From Bolinopsis microptera (taxonomy: Eukaryota; Ctenophora; Tentaculata; Lobata; Bolinopsidae): DNA of 64,000 nucleotides. Below the pieces are notes generated by a model. It searched no databases, was not told where the DNA came from, and worked only from the letters and a program-made list of their open reading frames with translations. Shown piece by piece: positions 23,331-36,400 of the stretch. The stretch spans positions 12,452,635 to 12,516,634 of the forward strand of contig NC_087079.1 of assembly GCF_026151205.1 (NCBI RefSeq). The letters run 5' to 3'. A program made the translations under genes and the position numbers. Positions within the stretch are counted from its first letter, which is position 1. Each line of letters opens with the position of its first letter.

Positions 23331-24628
23331 ATAAGGCCATTTCCTTAGATTTTCGTGTTAAAAGCGATTTCTCGACGGTTATCATCTCTTTAGATCATGC
23401 TTAAAACTTGTGGCCATTATTGCATTTTTGATCACACCCTTTTTCAGGGTTTCACGGTCACTCGAATTTTTCTATTTCAGCCCAGGAATGTCGTAGAGAC
23501 TATTCCGATACACAAAAATGTGCCTAATAACTCTCAAAGTCAAGGTGTACTCAAAACATGAAAAATCGAAAATAAGTTCAAAGTTTAGTAATAAAATGGA
23601 AATGATATGGTTTATTAAGTATAGCTGTGGTCAGTTTACTACCGCCCTCATCAGATACAAATTTCAAGTGTGGCAGTGCAATTGTTTCCTATTCTAGGTC
23701 AAACTTGGCTCTCTTTCAAAGTTTTATCTTTGTTGGTTTTGTACCCGTAAACTCTTAATAACTTTCATGTCTTTGTTTTTCGGAGCAAGTCGAGACTTCC
23801 CCTCATCGCATCATTTACTAATACCACCTAGTCATAGATTATAGTATTAGTACTATTATAATAGGGTACTATAATTAGTACTACTATAGAGTCACTAGGG
23901 CGGAGTTTGTGGACATACCACCATTAATATTACTGTGCACCAACAAATTATATCAACTCCATTGGTCTCGACGTGATGAGGGACAGTCTACACTTATAGT
24001 TATACTGATAGCTTCAAAAGTTTGAGCTGGAATATTGAACAATTGAGTTGTGGGTATGGGAGCGTTCACATATTATGACGTCAGCAGCCGAGGGGAAGGG
24101 CGGGTTTGGAAAGAAAGCTCTGGCTTTGTGCCAGAGCTTAGACGTAGCATCCTGGGTAGTGGGTGTCTATCACGAACAGTTTATGGTGTATTAAAAATGA
24201 CTTAAGTACGAATTTAAGTACACCTCTTCGTTCGTCATCCACGAACTGGGTCTTAAGTACAAATTTTTACCTAAGTTGCATGATTTAAGTTCGCACTTAG
24301 ATATTTAAGTGCGACTTTGGGAGTGGAACTTAACGTGAACTTGGGCGCAACTGTCGTTTTGAAAATCTGACATGGCGAATCAAATCACGTCACTGATTGA
24401 GAACCTGTTAATGGCTTGTTAAGGTGTGGAAAACTGTCGGTAGGCCATTTTTTAGGTGTTTCTGGACAAAAAGTGAGTCATCTTGCATCTTGTGACAAAA
24501 TTCTATGTTGCTCATGGGTCTTTAGGTCTCTAGTTAACAGTCCAATAGCCCATTTGTGAGTATTTTTATTGTTCGCTTGACAAAAATTTGTTTTCAGCCA
24601 CATTTCCGAAAATAAGCATTTTAAGGTA
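23331..24628. repeat. Spacer with the left arm of an imperfect inverted repeat
   Basis: No gene is seen. About 110 bases near 23430-23540 (including GACTATTCCGATACAC) recur inverted and diverged (about 75% by eye) at 25435-25545. The pair may be the worn ends of an old element of about 2 kb, into which the mariner-type MITE at 24629 later inserted. Confidence 0.5.
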
Positions 24629-25402
24629 CAGGGTGGGCCAAAAGTCAGTACCCATACGTTGGCCTTTATAGCTTAGTCACTGAGTGCCCAATTGAAATAA
24701 TTATTTCTGGTATGACTTAGTACCACCACTGGTTCGAGTAATTTGTCAACTCGAAAAATATTCGTGTTCATTTTTTTCAAATGAAGGTTCATTTTCGCAT
24801 TTATTTGATAGTTTGGATAGTCGGATCGAACCAAATTTTAATGAATTGTGTTTGGTCATTCGAGTTACGTTTGTCCTGAAAAAATTAGAGTTGCAGCTTC
24901 TCAGATGACCGAGATACGACGCATAACTAGTTTATTCATTACGTGTGATCAGGCGATTGGCTTACCGCCTTACCTAATCACGTGATAAGGTGACCCCGTT
25001 AACCACCCGTTAAACATTATGGGAATCGTCGACGCTGCCCAATTAAGGTGTCTTATCACGGTGTCACATAATCACCCAATCAATGTTACTAACGAGATAC
25101 ACAAAATGCTTGATAATTCCGTCATTCCTAATCCGTTTAACATAATTTTTTCAGATCAGATGCAACATTTAATAATCTACCGTCTCTGAAAAAATTAGGT
25201 GTCCAGCATGTTCAGAAAGAACAATATAGGTGGTTTAATATTGAATGGGCGTGGTCTAAAATATTCTAATTTTCAAATTTTGGCGACGGAATCGTCGAAC
25301 AAGTAGGTACAGTATGACATCTGCAAAGCAACAACTCTCAAATATAAAACACGGCGGAGGTATAAGACCCAACGTATGGGTACTGACTTTTGGCCCACCC
25401 TG
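24629..25402. mobile_element. Mariner/Tc1-type MITE, 774 bp
   Basis: Perfect 34-base terminal inverted repeats, beginning CAGGGTGGGCCAAAAGTCAG, are flanked by TA on both sides. Both the motif and the TA duplication are typical of Tc1/mariner. No transposase frame remains, so it is non-autonomous. The identical ends point to recent activity. Confidence 0.9.
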
Positions 25403-26305
25403 TATATATATTGCTTCACAAGTTGTATATTATAAATATGGCTATTAGACACATTTTGGTGTATCGGAATAGTTTCTACGACCTCCTAGACGGAAATGCC
25501 AAAAATCGGAGTGATAGTTGATACCGATAGCTGTGATCATGGTCAGCAGTATATTATGTATTCCTCAGAACCAAGTATTATTATTATCGGATTAACCCAT
25601 AGTATTCATAACTAATTCTGCTCGCGACTAACATAATGGCGAACAGACAAAGTGTTAGCCGATTCTGCTTTGAACAAGCAGAATTCAAAAGTCAAAACAG
25701 CAGCCCATTTTGGTTTTGACTCAACAAGTAACAACAAAAAATAAATTATAGAGTTTGATGAACAGATTTGCCATGTGAACTCTACCCTAGATCTAGCCCA
25801 TTTCTAAGTCATTAAAATTCCATCCATTGACCACATAACAAATTAATTGTCACTTATTGGTCGACCGTCGACGTGATCCGATCACCGTGGAATCCCGGAT
25901 CTCAGAAGGCCTTATTGTCTGCCACGGGGAAGGGGGGTTGGGTCTTGATTACAGTTAATTTAAATTACGGTTAATTACGGAGGGGGAGAGGTAAAAATTG
26001 CCAACAAATTGATTACGTAGGTAATATGTGAACTTAATTCCTGAGCAGCCCCCCCCCCCCCCCCCCCCAATAAAGGAAATGACAAAAGTTAATCGAAATT
26101 TAGATTAGATCATTATTATGTATTATTATTTCAGATTACTGACTAACCATTTTTAAAAGTAAAAACAAATATGCAAAAACATTTCGAATCAAAAAGAATT
26201 GAATATTAAATTATCGCAATTAAGTGGATTGTCCGAAGTTTAAATCCTCAGTCACTATAAAGCAGATAGTCCTTGTTGGGAGAATTCTCCTTCATCTCCG
26301 GTAAG
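25403..26305. other. Spacer, poly-C run and start of pentraxin unit 4
   Basis: It contains the right arm of the imperfect inverted repeat (25435-25545) and a run of about 20 C at 26048-26067. From about 26078 the sequence is homologous to the 3' flank of pentraxin units 1-3. No gene is seen. Confidence 0.6.
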
Positions 26306-27430
26306 TTAGTTCTCAGTCTCTGCAGGATTGGAATATCTTGAAATGAGTTATCACACTCTCAGTAATTGTAACTCCTACAAAGTTACCTGTCAGAGATATT
26401 AATTAGTTAATTAATAAGTTAAATTATCTTCAATCTTGCAACGAAACAATTAATTTTATCATCAGCCTTATATTGAAAAATAACATAATCTCGAATAATT
26501 TACATAATGTACCAAAATGTAACTTATAAAGTTCACATACCAAGGATGTCCCAGTAAGATCTAATTTTCTCCGGAAAGTCCACAGTCAGTGTCCGGTTGA
26601 AAATCTCCTCGGAGTACAGGATGTCCCACTGAGTGATCTCCTTCTTCTCCTCACACTCACATTCCGTCTCGCTCTCCTCAGCAGCATCATTCCTTCCTTC
26701 CCGGGATCCTGGTGTGGGTTCCTCTGTCTCGTTCCTGGTCTCCTTCTCTGTGGGGCAGGTCCGAGCAGGACATCCTGGTTCCACCTCGGTAATGTTTCCG
26801 TTTCTCTGCTCCAGGAGCAGATCCTCCCATCGGAGATACCGGACTCTCCCGTAACTCTCCTCCACGTCCGAGCAGAGTCCTGCCTCTTTCATCCCCAGTA
26901 CCTCCTCCCCTGTTAGCTCCTTTGCGAAAAATTTAACCTTAAAAAGCTCCCCTCCGAATATTTCATTTGCGTCTCTGCTACTGCCGTCATAATGATTGTC
27001 ATTACCGAAGAAAAGGAATCCATCCAATCCATAAGTTCTGGATGTCGTGGCACCCTGCCCAACAAGTTTCCCGTTAAAGTATACCTTTCTAGTGTTGGAC
27101 GATGTACTCCAGGAAGTACAGTGGTGGTTCCATGTTCCTTTAGAGGGGTTTATCTCGCTGCTCAAGTCTGAGTTGGTACCCAGAAAGTAGTTGTAAATAC
27201 CATTATCGGTGATGAGTATTTCGTGTTGGTGAGAACTGGTAGCATAAGATAACCAGGTAGGATGGCTATTAGAGGACAGCGATTTAACCCAGGAACAGAA
27301 TGTTAGCGCGTTTTGTAGAGGTGACATATCGGGCTGGAACATGATGAAATCCTGCAATGTATCCCCGAATTTGAGAGCGAACTGTCGTCTGTCTACCAGT
27401 CTGGAACCGTCTGTAGTGTTGAGCCCAATA
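26306..27430 (-). pseudogene. Pentraxin-domain gene copy 4, main part, split by a 10-kb insertion
   Basis: Exon 1 body is 26541-27430 and the proposed terminal exon 26306-26319 (ends TEN then TAA, as in copy 1). The frame is open through FALKFGDTLQDFIMFQPDM, signature HHCTSW, FFGNDNHYDG and the acidic tail. At 27430 homology stops within the CCAATA codons after the signal peptide. The missing signal-peptide piece is found at 37521-37589. The mature domain is fully coding and differs from copies 1 and 2 at the same variable sites, so the insertion may be recent. It would have to be spliced out for the gene to work. Confidence 0.8.
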
Positions 27431-27650
27431 ATAGTTTATAGTAAATACACACGATTGCAGAATAGAGGAGCACAATTGGGTTCCTTGTTCTGCGACTGTG
27501 TTTCCTCGGTGGGCCGACAGGTTTTTGTTGTGTAGTAGTGCTGGGGAAAAAAACGCTTTAACTATCAATGAGAGTAAAAATTTTTAATTCTTGACCTTAG
27601 TGCCACAGTTTCTGTGGTAAAAACAAATTTATAGTTAAACGTTATATATT

Positions 27651-30600
27651 ATATATATAAAAAAATTTCAGAACAGAAGTTGAATTTTTTCAAACGCTGT
27701 AAACGACAGCAAGTTTTTCCTGTATTTATGTTGAACAGTACTACGTTTAATCAGTCATCATTGTTTCCGATGAGGCAGAATTCTGGCAGTGTAACACGTT
27801 ATCAGCACAGAATAAGAACATTATCATTGCAACAGCACATATCATATCAGTATCAGTTTATTGCAGACAGAAAACGTGATTTATTACAGTTGAAGGACAG
27901 TTTATTTCATAAAGTGGACCACTCTACTTTCATCAGTATTGCTACTATTTGCGAGGAACACCAGCGTTATGTTAAGCAGCATTATAAGGACCGTTTACAG
28001 AAGAAGTTTTCTTGGTTGTTGGAGAAATACTACCCTCCTACTCCTCCTCCTCCTCCATCCACTACTCAACCTGCTGACGACAGAGTCACTACTCTCAACA
28101 TCGACAGTGTCTCCGAGCAGCAGAAGTCAGTTTTAGCTCTCGGACCTAACTTTGCCGTGTCTCCGCGAATTGACCAGTCATTCAAGGATAAAGTTGCCGT
28201 TGATATCGCTCAGTGTGTGTTTAAGATCAGACACAAACACGCTATCACTCAACGTGCCAACTCAGACACTAGTGCAGAAGTTAGTGCCCCGATTGAGCCC
28301 ACCGAGGAGTCGAGTTCCAGCAAAGTGAGGAGATTGTGTCCCTTTCCCTCACCATTCACCAGTACACCTGACCCCACTCACCCGGTTTTAGAGGACAAGC
28401 TGGCACAGTTTAACCGCTTTGTACAGGACCTCGTGACTAACACCAACCCACAGGATAACCTCACTCGTTTTCAGAAAGATGGTTTACGCTCCCTTCTGAC
28501 AGACAGGACGTTACACGTGTCGGTATCAGACAAGTGCGGTGAGTTTGTGGTGACAACTAAGGACACACATCGGCATCTAACAGAGAATCACCTCCAGGAG
28601 ACAGCTGTGTACCAGCGTGTGCTTCCCACGAGAAAAATCAACGGTAAAACTGTCTCAGTAGCGGAACCCACCTCTCAACAGCTCACACAGCTCATCAAGA
28701 AGAAGACGGAGAACCTGGTGAAGGAGTCGAATAACCTGTGGAAGAAGATCTCATCACAGCGGAACCTTGACGACGACTACAAGCGACGGATCAGAGTTCC
28801 TGACCATGTCAGCCTCCCAGTCATGTACATCCAAATCAAGACCCACAAGAACCCTCCGGAGAGCTTCCGCTCGACGATCCCTCTTGAGCAGGTTAAGGTT
28901 AGACCCATCATCAGCTGCGTGGACTCACCTACAGAGAGACTCAGTTGGCTAGTGACGACCATTCTTAAACCTCTCCTTAATGAGGTGCCTAGTCACCTGA
29001 GTAATTTAATCCAGCACATAGAGATGCTCCGCCAGATCTCTCAGGAACAGCTTGCCAGGAGAAAGTTCTTTGCCGCGGATATTTCAGCTTTATACACTAA
29101 CATAAACGTACAGGGCTGTATAGACGATGTCATTGAGCTAGCTACAGAGCACCGAGACAGTTTGGACCTGATGGGACTCAGCCTGACAGACATTCATGAG
29201 ATCCTACTACACATCCTTACCAACTCTTTCTTTGTGTATAACAGGACTCTCTGGCTACAGCAGGATGGTCTGTTCATGGGTTTGAGGCCAGGGCCCTTCT
29301 GTGCCATCATTAGAGTGTACAAGTTCGAGAAGAACTCTATCTACACCGATCGACACTACCTATCGGTATACTTATCGAACTTCTACAAACGCTACATAGA
29401 TGATGCTGCCAGTACTGCAGAGACGAAAGAAGAAGCCCTTGCTCTGGTTCAACAGATTGCAGACCAAGATCCGGACAAAAAGTTGAAGTGGGAGGTCGAC
29501 TTTCCAGAACAACAGGACGATTTTATCCCCTTCCTGAACACTGAGGTCCGGATCGAGCCAAACGGTAAATTAACCAGCAGATTGTACCGCAAGCCGCAAC
29601 AAAAAGGATATTACCCTGCACAACAACTCTTGCCATCCTGAGTCTGTTAAGATTAATACAGTGAAGAACCTATATAGCGAGGCTTGCCGTATCTCATCTG
29701 GTCCAGCGGAAAAGGAGCACTCTCTCAGACTCCTTGATGATCTATTACAGAAAAACGGTTACCAGAACCCAAGACGTTATTGTAATAGTAGTAATTCTAA
29801 CAGGCGTCAGAGTGTTGAGGATGATTCCAGGACAGTTCTTAATTTAGATTTTATTTCGGACAGTACTAGCAATAAGATTAGAAATTATGTAAAGCAGAAC
29901 AATTTACCTATTAAAGTAAACTTTAAACCTACTTCGAAATTGAGAAATATTTTATGTAGTAACAGACCGTATGATAAACGTGTGTGCAGTATTAATTCAT
30001 GTAAAATTTGTCCTTTGATAGTTTGTAATAAAGATTGTGAAGTGAAGAATGTTGTATATAAGATTAAGTGTAAATTATGTGACCAGCTGTACGTTGGAGA
30101 AACCAGTAGGAAAGTACATGCTCGTGTAGGAGAACACTTACGTTACGCTACCTACCCTGCTACCCCTTCTAATGTTAGTCAAGCTTTTGCCATACATTAT
30201 TCGAGCTGTCATGAGGGGTTAAATCCCAGTTTAGAAGTAGATATTTTAAGAATTGAACCCAATACTGTCAGAAGAAAGATTTTTGAAGCGATGTTTATTA
30301 TTAATCTGAACCCTACAATTAACAAGAGAGAAGAACTGGATACTATTAAACGTTTTATCATAGCTAGTACTGAAGAATTTTAGATATTTTAGTTTCATTC
30401 CCTTTTTATTGCATACAGTTTAAGTTTTCTTGCAGTAGTAAGTTTTAATGTTTTTTCACATCTCGCTCACAATCAGTAACCATTCACTATATTTTCACTC
30501 ACATTGTGTATACACCATCTCACATGTATTGTATCTTTTACCTTATCATCTGTTATCACTTACATCTTAAATCATCTGTTATCACTGTACATGTCATTCC

Positions 30601-30909
30601 ATCACACGATCACAATCACGTATTTGCTGTTTAGTGGATGTTTTAAGTTTATTGAATAGCAGATCGAGTAGTGTTGTATATATATAGATTTTGATTCTAA
30701 TTTTAGTCGAGTATTTGAACAATTTGTTGTCGTTTAGCCATTTTTGATTAATAAATTTTATGAGACAGTTTTCTCACATATTTACCAATTTTGTCAGCAT
30801 GAATAAGAAGTTGTTACTTTGAAACGTCGTTTATCCTAACAGTGCAATATCATTTGTCGCAAATCAGAATAATCAGAAACTATTTGGAAAAACCCAAAAA
30901 CTGTCTATT
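27651..30909 (+). mobile_element. Penelope-like retroelement
   Basis: The element is flanked by GTTATATATT on both sides (27641-27650 and 30910-30919), a 10-base target duplication. The empty site is visible in the sister repeat at 40744-41513 as GTTATATAAT. It carries a reverse transcriptase and a GIY-YIG endonuclease (next entry). The 3' region 30384-30909 is non-coding. It inserted into the 0.8-kb repeat, which had itself inserted into pentraxin copy 4. Confidence 0.85.
27728..30383 (+). pseudogene. Penelope-like reverse transcriptase and GIY-YIG endonuclease, one frameshift
   Basis: Two frames, 27728-29641 and about 29605-30383, form one protein of about 880 residues joined by a one-base shift in the AAAAA near 29603; after the shift the frame reads DITLHNNSCHPESVKINTV. 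Reverse transcriptase motifs are YIQIKTHKNPP, VKVRPIISCVDSPTERLSWL, FFAADISALYTNI, DGLFMGLRPGPF and the catalytic FYKRYIDD. The MG motif is followed by LRPGP rather than the usual S-P-x-x-A, possibly a degenerated site. The C-terminus has a CX2C-rich linker (CSINSCKICPLIVCNKDC) and the endonuclease start VVYKIKCKLCDQLYVGETSR with R and EH downstream. The frame is otherwise long and open, so the element is young. Confidence 0.85.
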
Positions 30910-31493
30910 GTTATATATTGTAGAAGGGCATGATTTACTCACATCACTAAGCATCTGGATGGATAATTAGCACACAAAGATAAACTGACCTTTAAACATG
31001 ACCACCAGCTATACCACGTAACCATAGCTCCGAAATAAATAAATTGCTCTACATAGAAACATCTGGCCTGATCCTATCACATTGTGGTCCCCAGGGGTTC
31101 GGTAAAGCCCTTGATTTGATTGATTGAGGAGCACTACCCGAAGGCATTACTCGGCACTAACGCCTTAAAATCTTTAATTACAATCAAATATAAATATATG
31201 CACACAATGTATAAAGTATTAATGATGTATAAAATATGATTATGCTATTAGCAAATTTAAATAGTACTATTAAAAATTTTAAATAACTCTTATCTCTTGA
31301 CATAAATTTAGAACAGCGACACAGGGTCTGAAGAATGCGCGGTGATATTTTTATCTTTTAAAAGTTGTAAATGACAGTGAAATTGCGCGGTTTCGATAGC
31401 ATTGTAAAAGATGCTCGAAGATAGTCATATTTTGTTATGAGGTTAAAGTTTTGTTGCTCGTTATTATGATCAACGTATGTTGTACCAAATTAT

Positions 31494-33478
31494 TTAAATT
31501 TCTAAAAGTACGAAATTTGAGTTGTCCCAGTCCTTGTCATCCGGTTTATGTGCTTGTGCAGTAAGCACATGCTTGTTGACTGTAGACTTGAATGAATTTA
31601 GGAATTTGTCTTGTAGGCAAGTGGTGACATATTTTATGTCCTTGTTAATAATGTTGACTGTTTGGTTATATAACTTAGGCCCAATGTAAGAAATGCTCTT
31701 GTCTGAATTACATGAACGGTTAAATGGTACTGCAAAGAACTCAGGTTCTCTTCTAGGTGCGTTTAAGTTTGAAACAGTGAACATTCTTATAATATTTGGT
31801 GGTGCAGTGTTAGAATAAACTTTGTGCATTAAGCATAATATACATTTAGCTATCACGTTCGGTAAAGCTAATACTTCTAGTTTATTGAAAATTTCCTTTG
31901 TGTGTGAAGGTGTGCTATTCAGATATTTGTCATAAAAATAGCGGTGGTATTGGTTATCTGCAGCGCGAATGTCCTTTTTCTGGGCCGAGAAGACTCTTTT
32001 AACGGAGTTTAGCGATCTTGTTCCCCAAACTGTGCAGCAGTAGTACAAGTGAGACTGAACAAAGCTGTTGTATATCAACTTGAGAGCTTTGTTAGGTACT
32101 GAGCCTTTGAGTTTGTAGAGAATACCCGCATTTCTAGATACTTTAGTGGCTAAATGTCTAATGTGGTGGGCCCAATTTAGCTTAGTATCAATGATCACGC
32201 CAAGAAACTTTTCGTGATAACTTTGCTTTAGTCGCTCACCTCCCATGTAGATTTCTATATCCTTAGTTTTCTTATTTGTAAAGATCATATATTTAGTTTT
32301 GCTAGTATTTAATTTAAGCCCGTTATTAGTAGCCCAATCAATTATCAAAGTCAGAATCTCATTCACCAATGCATTAAGTTGTTCAAATGTATTTGTACTT
32401 ATTATTAGGTTTGCGTCGTCAGCGAAATAAATATGTTTAGCTAAATTACTAATCTGAGGAAGGTCGTTGATGTAGATTATGAACAGAATTGGTCCGAGAA
32501 TGGAGCCCTGTGGTACTCCGTAGTTAAGTTTGAGGTGAGAGGACTTGCAGTTGTTGACGCTCACGTATTGCTCTCTATCGGTTAGATATGAGTGAAACCA
32601 AGATAAAGCCAACCCCCGAACTCCATAGTGCTCAAGTTTTCTCAGAAGAATACTGCTGTCAACCATGTCAAAGGCCTTGCTGTAGTCCAATAGAAGCAGT
32701 GCTGTGACCTGCTTTTTTTCTAGTACCCTGTGAATATGGTTTTGGGCTTCTAGTAAAGCATGTTCGCAGCTGTGCCCAGCCCGAAATCCGTATTGAGAGT
32801 CAAATAGGATTTTCTCTGTCTTTAAGTGATCTAATAGTCGCGCTTGCATAATTTTTTCAAAGATTTTTGAGAAACATGAGAGTAGTGAGATAGGTCGATA
32901 GTTTGAAACTTCAGCACGTGACCCACCTTTGTGAAGTGGAACTACTTTCGCGATTTTCAATTTATGCGGAAACTTCCCCTGATGTAGAGACGCAGAGACT
33001 AGGCAGCTAAGCACTGGTGCAAGTATATTGCTCACTTTTTTCAGGGGAAGTATACTCATATCAGAAGTCGACTTAATCTTCAAACCCTTAACTATTTCAA
33101 TTATTTCTGATGCGGACGAATCTTCTAGATTCATGCTCCGCTGGCATTTGCTATCTTGAGTTTCTGTTACGATAGTCCTGCCCTCAGAGCATACGAGACC
33201 ATTTTCTCTCTTAAGAGTCTCAGCTATATTGCAGAAATAGTCATTGAAGCTATTCGCAATTTGCTGAGAATCTGTTATCTCGCTCCCATTATAGTTAATT
33301 TTGTTTATCTTAATTTTGCCTTTTTTCTTTCTGTTTAACAAGTTATTAACCATTTGCCATTGTTTTCTGCTGTCGCTAGAATATTTTGTAAAGTACGCGT
33401 TGTAATATTTGTTTTTGGCCTTATCCACGTGTTTATTCACAAATTTCTTCATTTTCTTGTACCTAATATCATTTTCAG
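31494..33478 (-). pseudogene. LINE reverse transcriptase (3' part of the interrupted LINE)
   Basis: About 660 codons in frame. Motifs are ENDIRYKKMKKFVNK in the linker, SNYRPISLLSCFSKIFEKI, DSQYGFRAGHSCEHAL, LLLLDYSKAFDMVD, NYGVPQGSILGPILFIIYIN, catalytic IYFADDAN and EKFLGVIIDTKLNW. The full domain is present and ends ...DWDNSNFVLLEI. The 5' codons of the LINE, including the end of the endonuclease with its SDHLATFV motif, are at 36754-37157. The open frame extends a few codons into the LTR at 33479, which is not part of the LINE protein. Confidence 0.85.
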
Positions 33479-36400
33479 TGTGAAATGGCAAGTACCAGTG
33501 AAAGCAATGAAACACCAAGGGTATAAGGGAAGGGATATCAAACAAGGCTCCACTAGCCTAAGACACATAAACAGGGAACATATCACCTGAAACAGTTATA
33601 TAGTAGTAATTGAAAGTATTAAAACTATGTTAATGGAAATACAAACATTCACAATCTCCCCTTTCTTTCTCTTTATTAAAAACTTAAATAGATAAAAATG
33701 CTCGTGCTCGAATGGGACCAATTTATGTGATAAATTGTAATTATGATAAAAATAATAAATATATACCTTTATTCAACTCTTTAAAAACTGTCTTTAAAAA
33801 AAACGTTCGAATACGAACTAATACATCACACATAAAATTCATAAAATTCAATTGTTTTTGGAACCAACAAATAAGCGTTCTAAATTCCATTGAACAATAA
33901 AGCTGATACAGCTTTGGGAAGTTTCCCATCCTCAATAGTCCCACGTAGATTAAAACGGTGCCTCAGACATCTCTCCATTGGTGAACATGACTTCATGCTC
34001 TTGTTCTGGATCAGCGTGCCACTAGGAAGCAAGCTCAGACCAGTCCACACATTGGGTAGTGCTTTCCCCATCGAGCTGAATGTTCAGACACTTAGCATAT
34101 TTTTCCAGAGGCTTTTCCTGCTCTACTAATATATAAACCTTCTCCCATGTTTCTTCTTCTCCGTCTTCAGGGTATTTTGCTCGAAAGAGAACATGTGTCT
34201 TCACTTTGGGGAGCTCTATCTTTTCTACAGACTCTTGCTGTCTACTTGCCGTAGGCACTATGACTTGAGTTACCAACTCGCGGGTGTCAGCAGTTACTAC
34301 CGTGCTTGTCGTAGGAATTCTCAACTCTTTCTCTCTAGAAGCTCTCTGCTCAAGTGAAACTTCTTCAGAAAAGTATCTTGGAGTCTGATCTTCGTCAACC
34401 ATCCTTTTTTCTGTACCATCATTACTTTCGGGTGAAACAAATTGATGCTTCTCTTGATCTTGGGTCGTCTTCTTGGAGATATGGCATGGGTGTACTTTCA
34501 CTATTTGGAAGCCATGTTTGACAACAAAAGTTTGGCCATCACGTCCTATCACAACACCAGGTCCACTCCATCTGTCAGAATTGTTTCTCTTATAGAGAAC
34601 CTTTTCACCCATCTCCAGCACAGTGTCTTGACAGGTAGTGACCTGTGACCGCAAGACATGTTTGATTTTAGCACTATTCTCTGCTTTTATGAACTCCTCA
34701 CGTGCAGTCCTCATTGCTCTCAGATTGTCTTCCAGATGTCTACTGGCAACTTTCTCCTCCAAGGCAGGAAGATGATTATCTACCACATTTGGCAATGGCG
34801 GGTTCTTTCCCAAGACAAGCTGGTACGGGGAATATCCTCCTGACATCTGTCCTTGCACAGTTTTCAAGTCCATTGCCACACAATCATTGAAGACAGTTCC
34901 CCTTGGCAGCCCGACAACGGGTCTTGGTTTTGGCTTAGCATATCTTTGGCACACTTCGCAGTTACTGCATACTATCTCTAGAACCTTCATAAACTCTTTC
35001 TTAGTGAAGCCTGCATTCCTCAACATACTCTGCAGCTTGTATGCTGGAGCATGAGCAAACTGCCTATGCAGTTTCAAGGCTTTCTTTTTCATTTCTTTTT
35101 CATCTGTGCCACCCATAGTATCTTCAGTAACTGTCAATACCAACTGCACACTTGAGTCGCTGAGACATCTCCTTCTGTTGCACAGGGGTACACAGTAATG
35201 TCCTGACTTACACTCAAGCAATTTGACCTGTTCTCCGTTGAACATCATTGTGTCTTTGGTTAAGTCAATTACTGCTCCTGCCTTCTTCAAAGAGGGTTTG
35301 CTCAATAGTAGGGGTAAGTCACAACTCACAACATTTGCATCGATGAGTATTTTCTGCGTCCCAATCCTCCCTGGTATCTTTATCTTTTCAACTGAGGTCA
35401 CCTTCTTTCCATCTCCGAACTTGAAAGGGGTTGCACATTCAGTTGGAGTCATCATCCGTCTTTCTTCTTCTCCCAATGTTTCTGCATACTGTTCAACCCA
35501 GTTTCTTCCAACCACAGTCTTTGTGCAGCCAGAATCAATGACTGCACACGATAGTGTCTCGAACACTAGGGAGCTGAAATCGGGCTTCTCCTGAATGAGG
35601 GTGCAGGTGGTTTCTTCTACCATCAGAGTCACGTAGGCGCTTCCAGAGTTCTCTGATTCCATTTCTTCCTCCGCGAAGTACTGAGCACCTCTTGCTTTCT
35701 TTGGACAAAAACGAACAATATGGCCCTTTTCTCCACACTCAAAACAGCCGCTATTGAACCTGGTTCTAGCATCTCCTGAATTATATGGAAATGAAGTTCC
35801 TCTGTTGGTTCCTCGGTTATTTCTGTACGGACCACTGTAACTCCCTGAACCTCTTGAACCTCCTCTAGAGTCTCGTCTCCAGTTGTTGTTGTAGGTAAAG
35901 TTACACTCTTCTGGCTCACTCTTTATCACAGTAGTTTCACTTCCGTGTTGCTGACTGTCAGTGTTTGGGAGTCGTGTGAAGATTTTCCCTATCGTTTTTG
36001 CCATCTCTGCATAGGTCATACTCTTCACAGTTGCCAATGCAAGATCAACTTTCTCTGGTGCCAGCTTGGCACTGTTCAATACTCTATATGCAAGTACTTC
36101 TTCTGGCAGCTCGATCTTGTGCTTTTTCAGATCGTCGTACAACTTCTCGAACTCAGATATATAACTCTGCAGATTCATTTCATCGCGCCTTTCATACTGT
36201 TCGAACTTACAGTATATTTTATATGCTATATGTGACGAGTCTTCCTTGTAGATCTTATCTAATCGAGCTATTATCTGCTCCAAGCCATCCTCAGCTATGA
36301 GCACTTCCTTGCCCAAGGATCTAACATGGTTCTTGACTTTTCCTTCATTCAGCTCCAAAAGAAACGCAGTTGCCCTCCTCTTCTTGGGAAGAGCTGTAAA

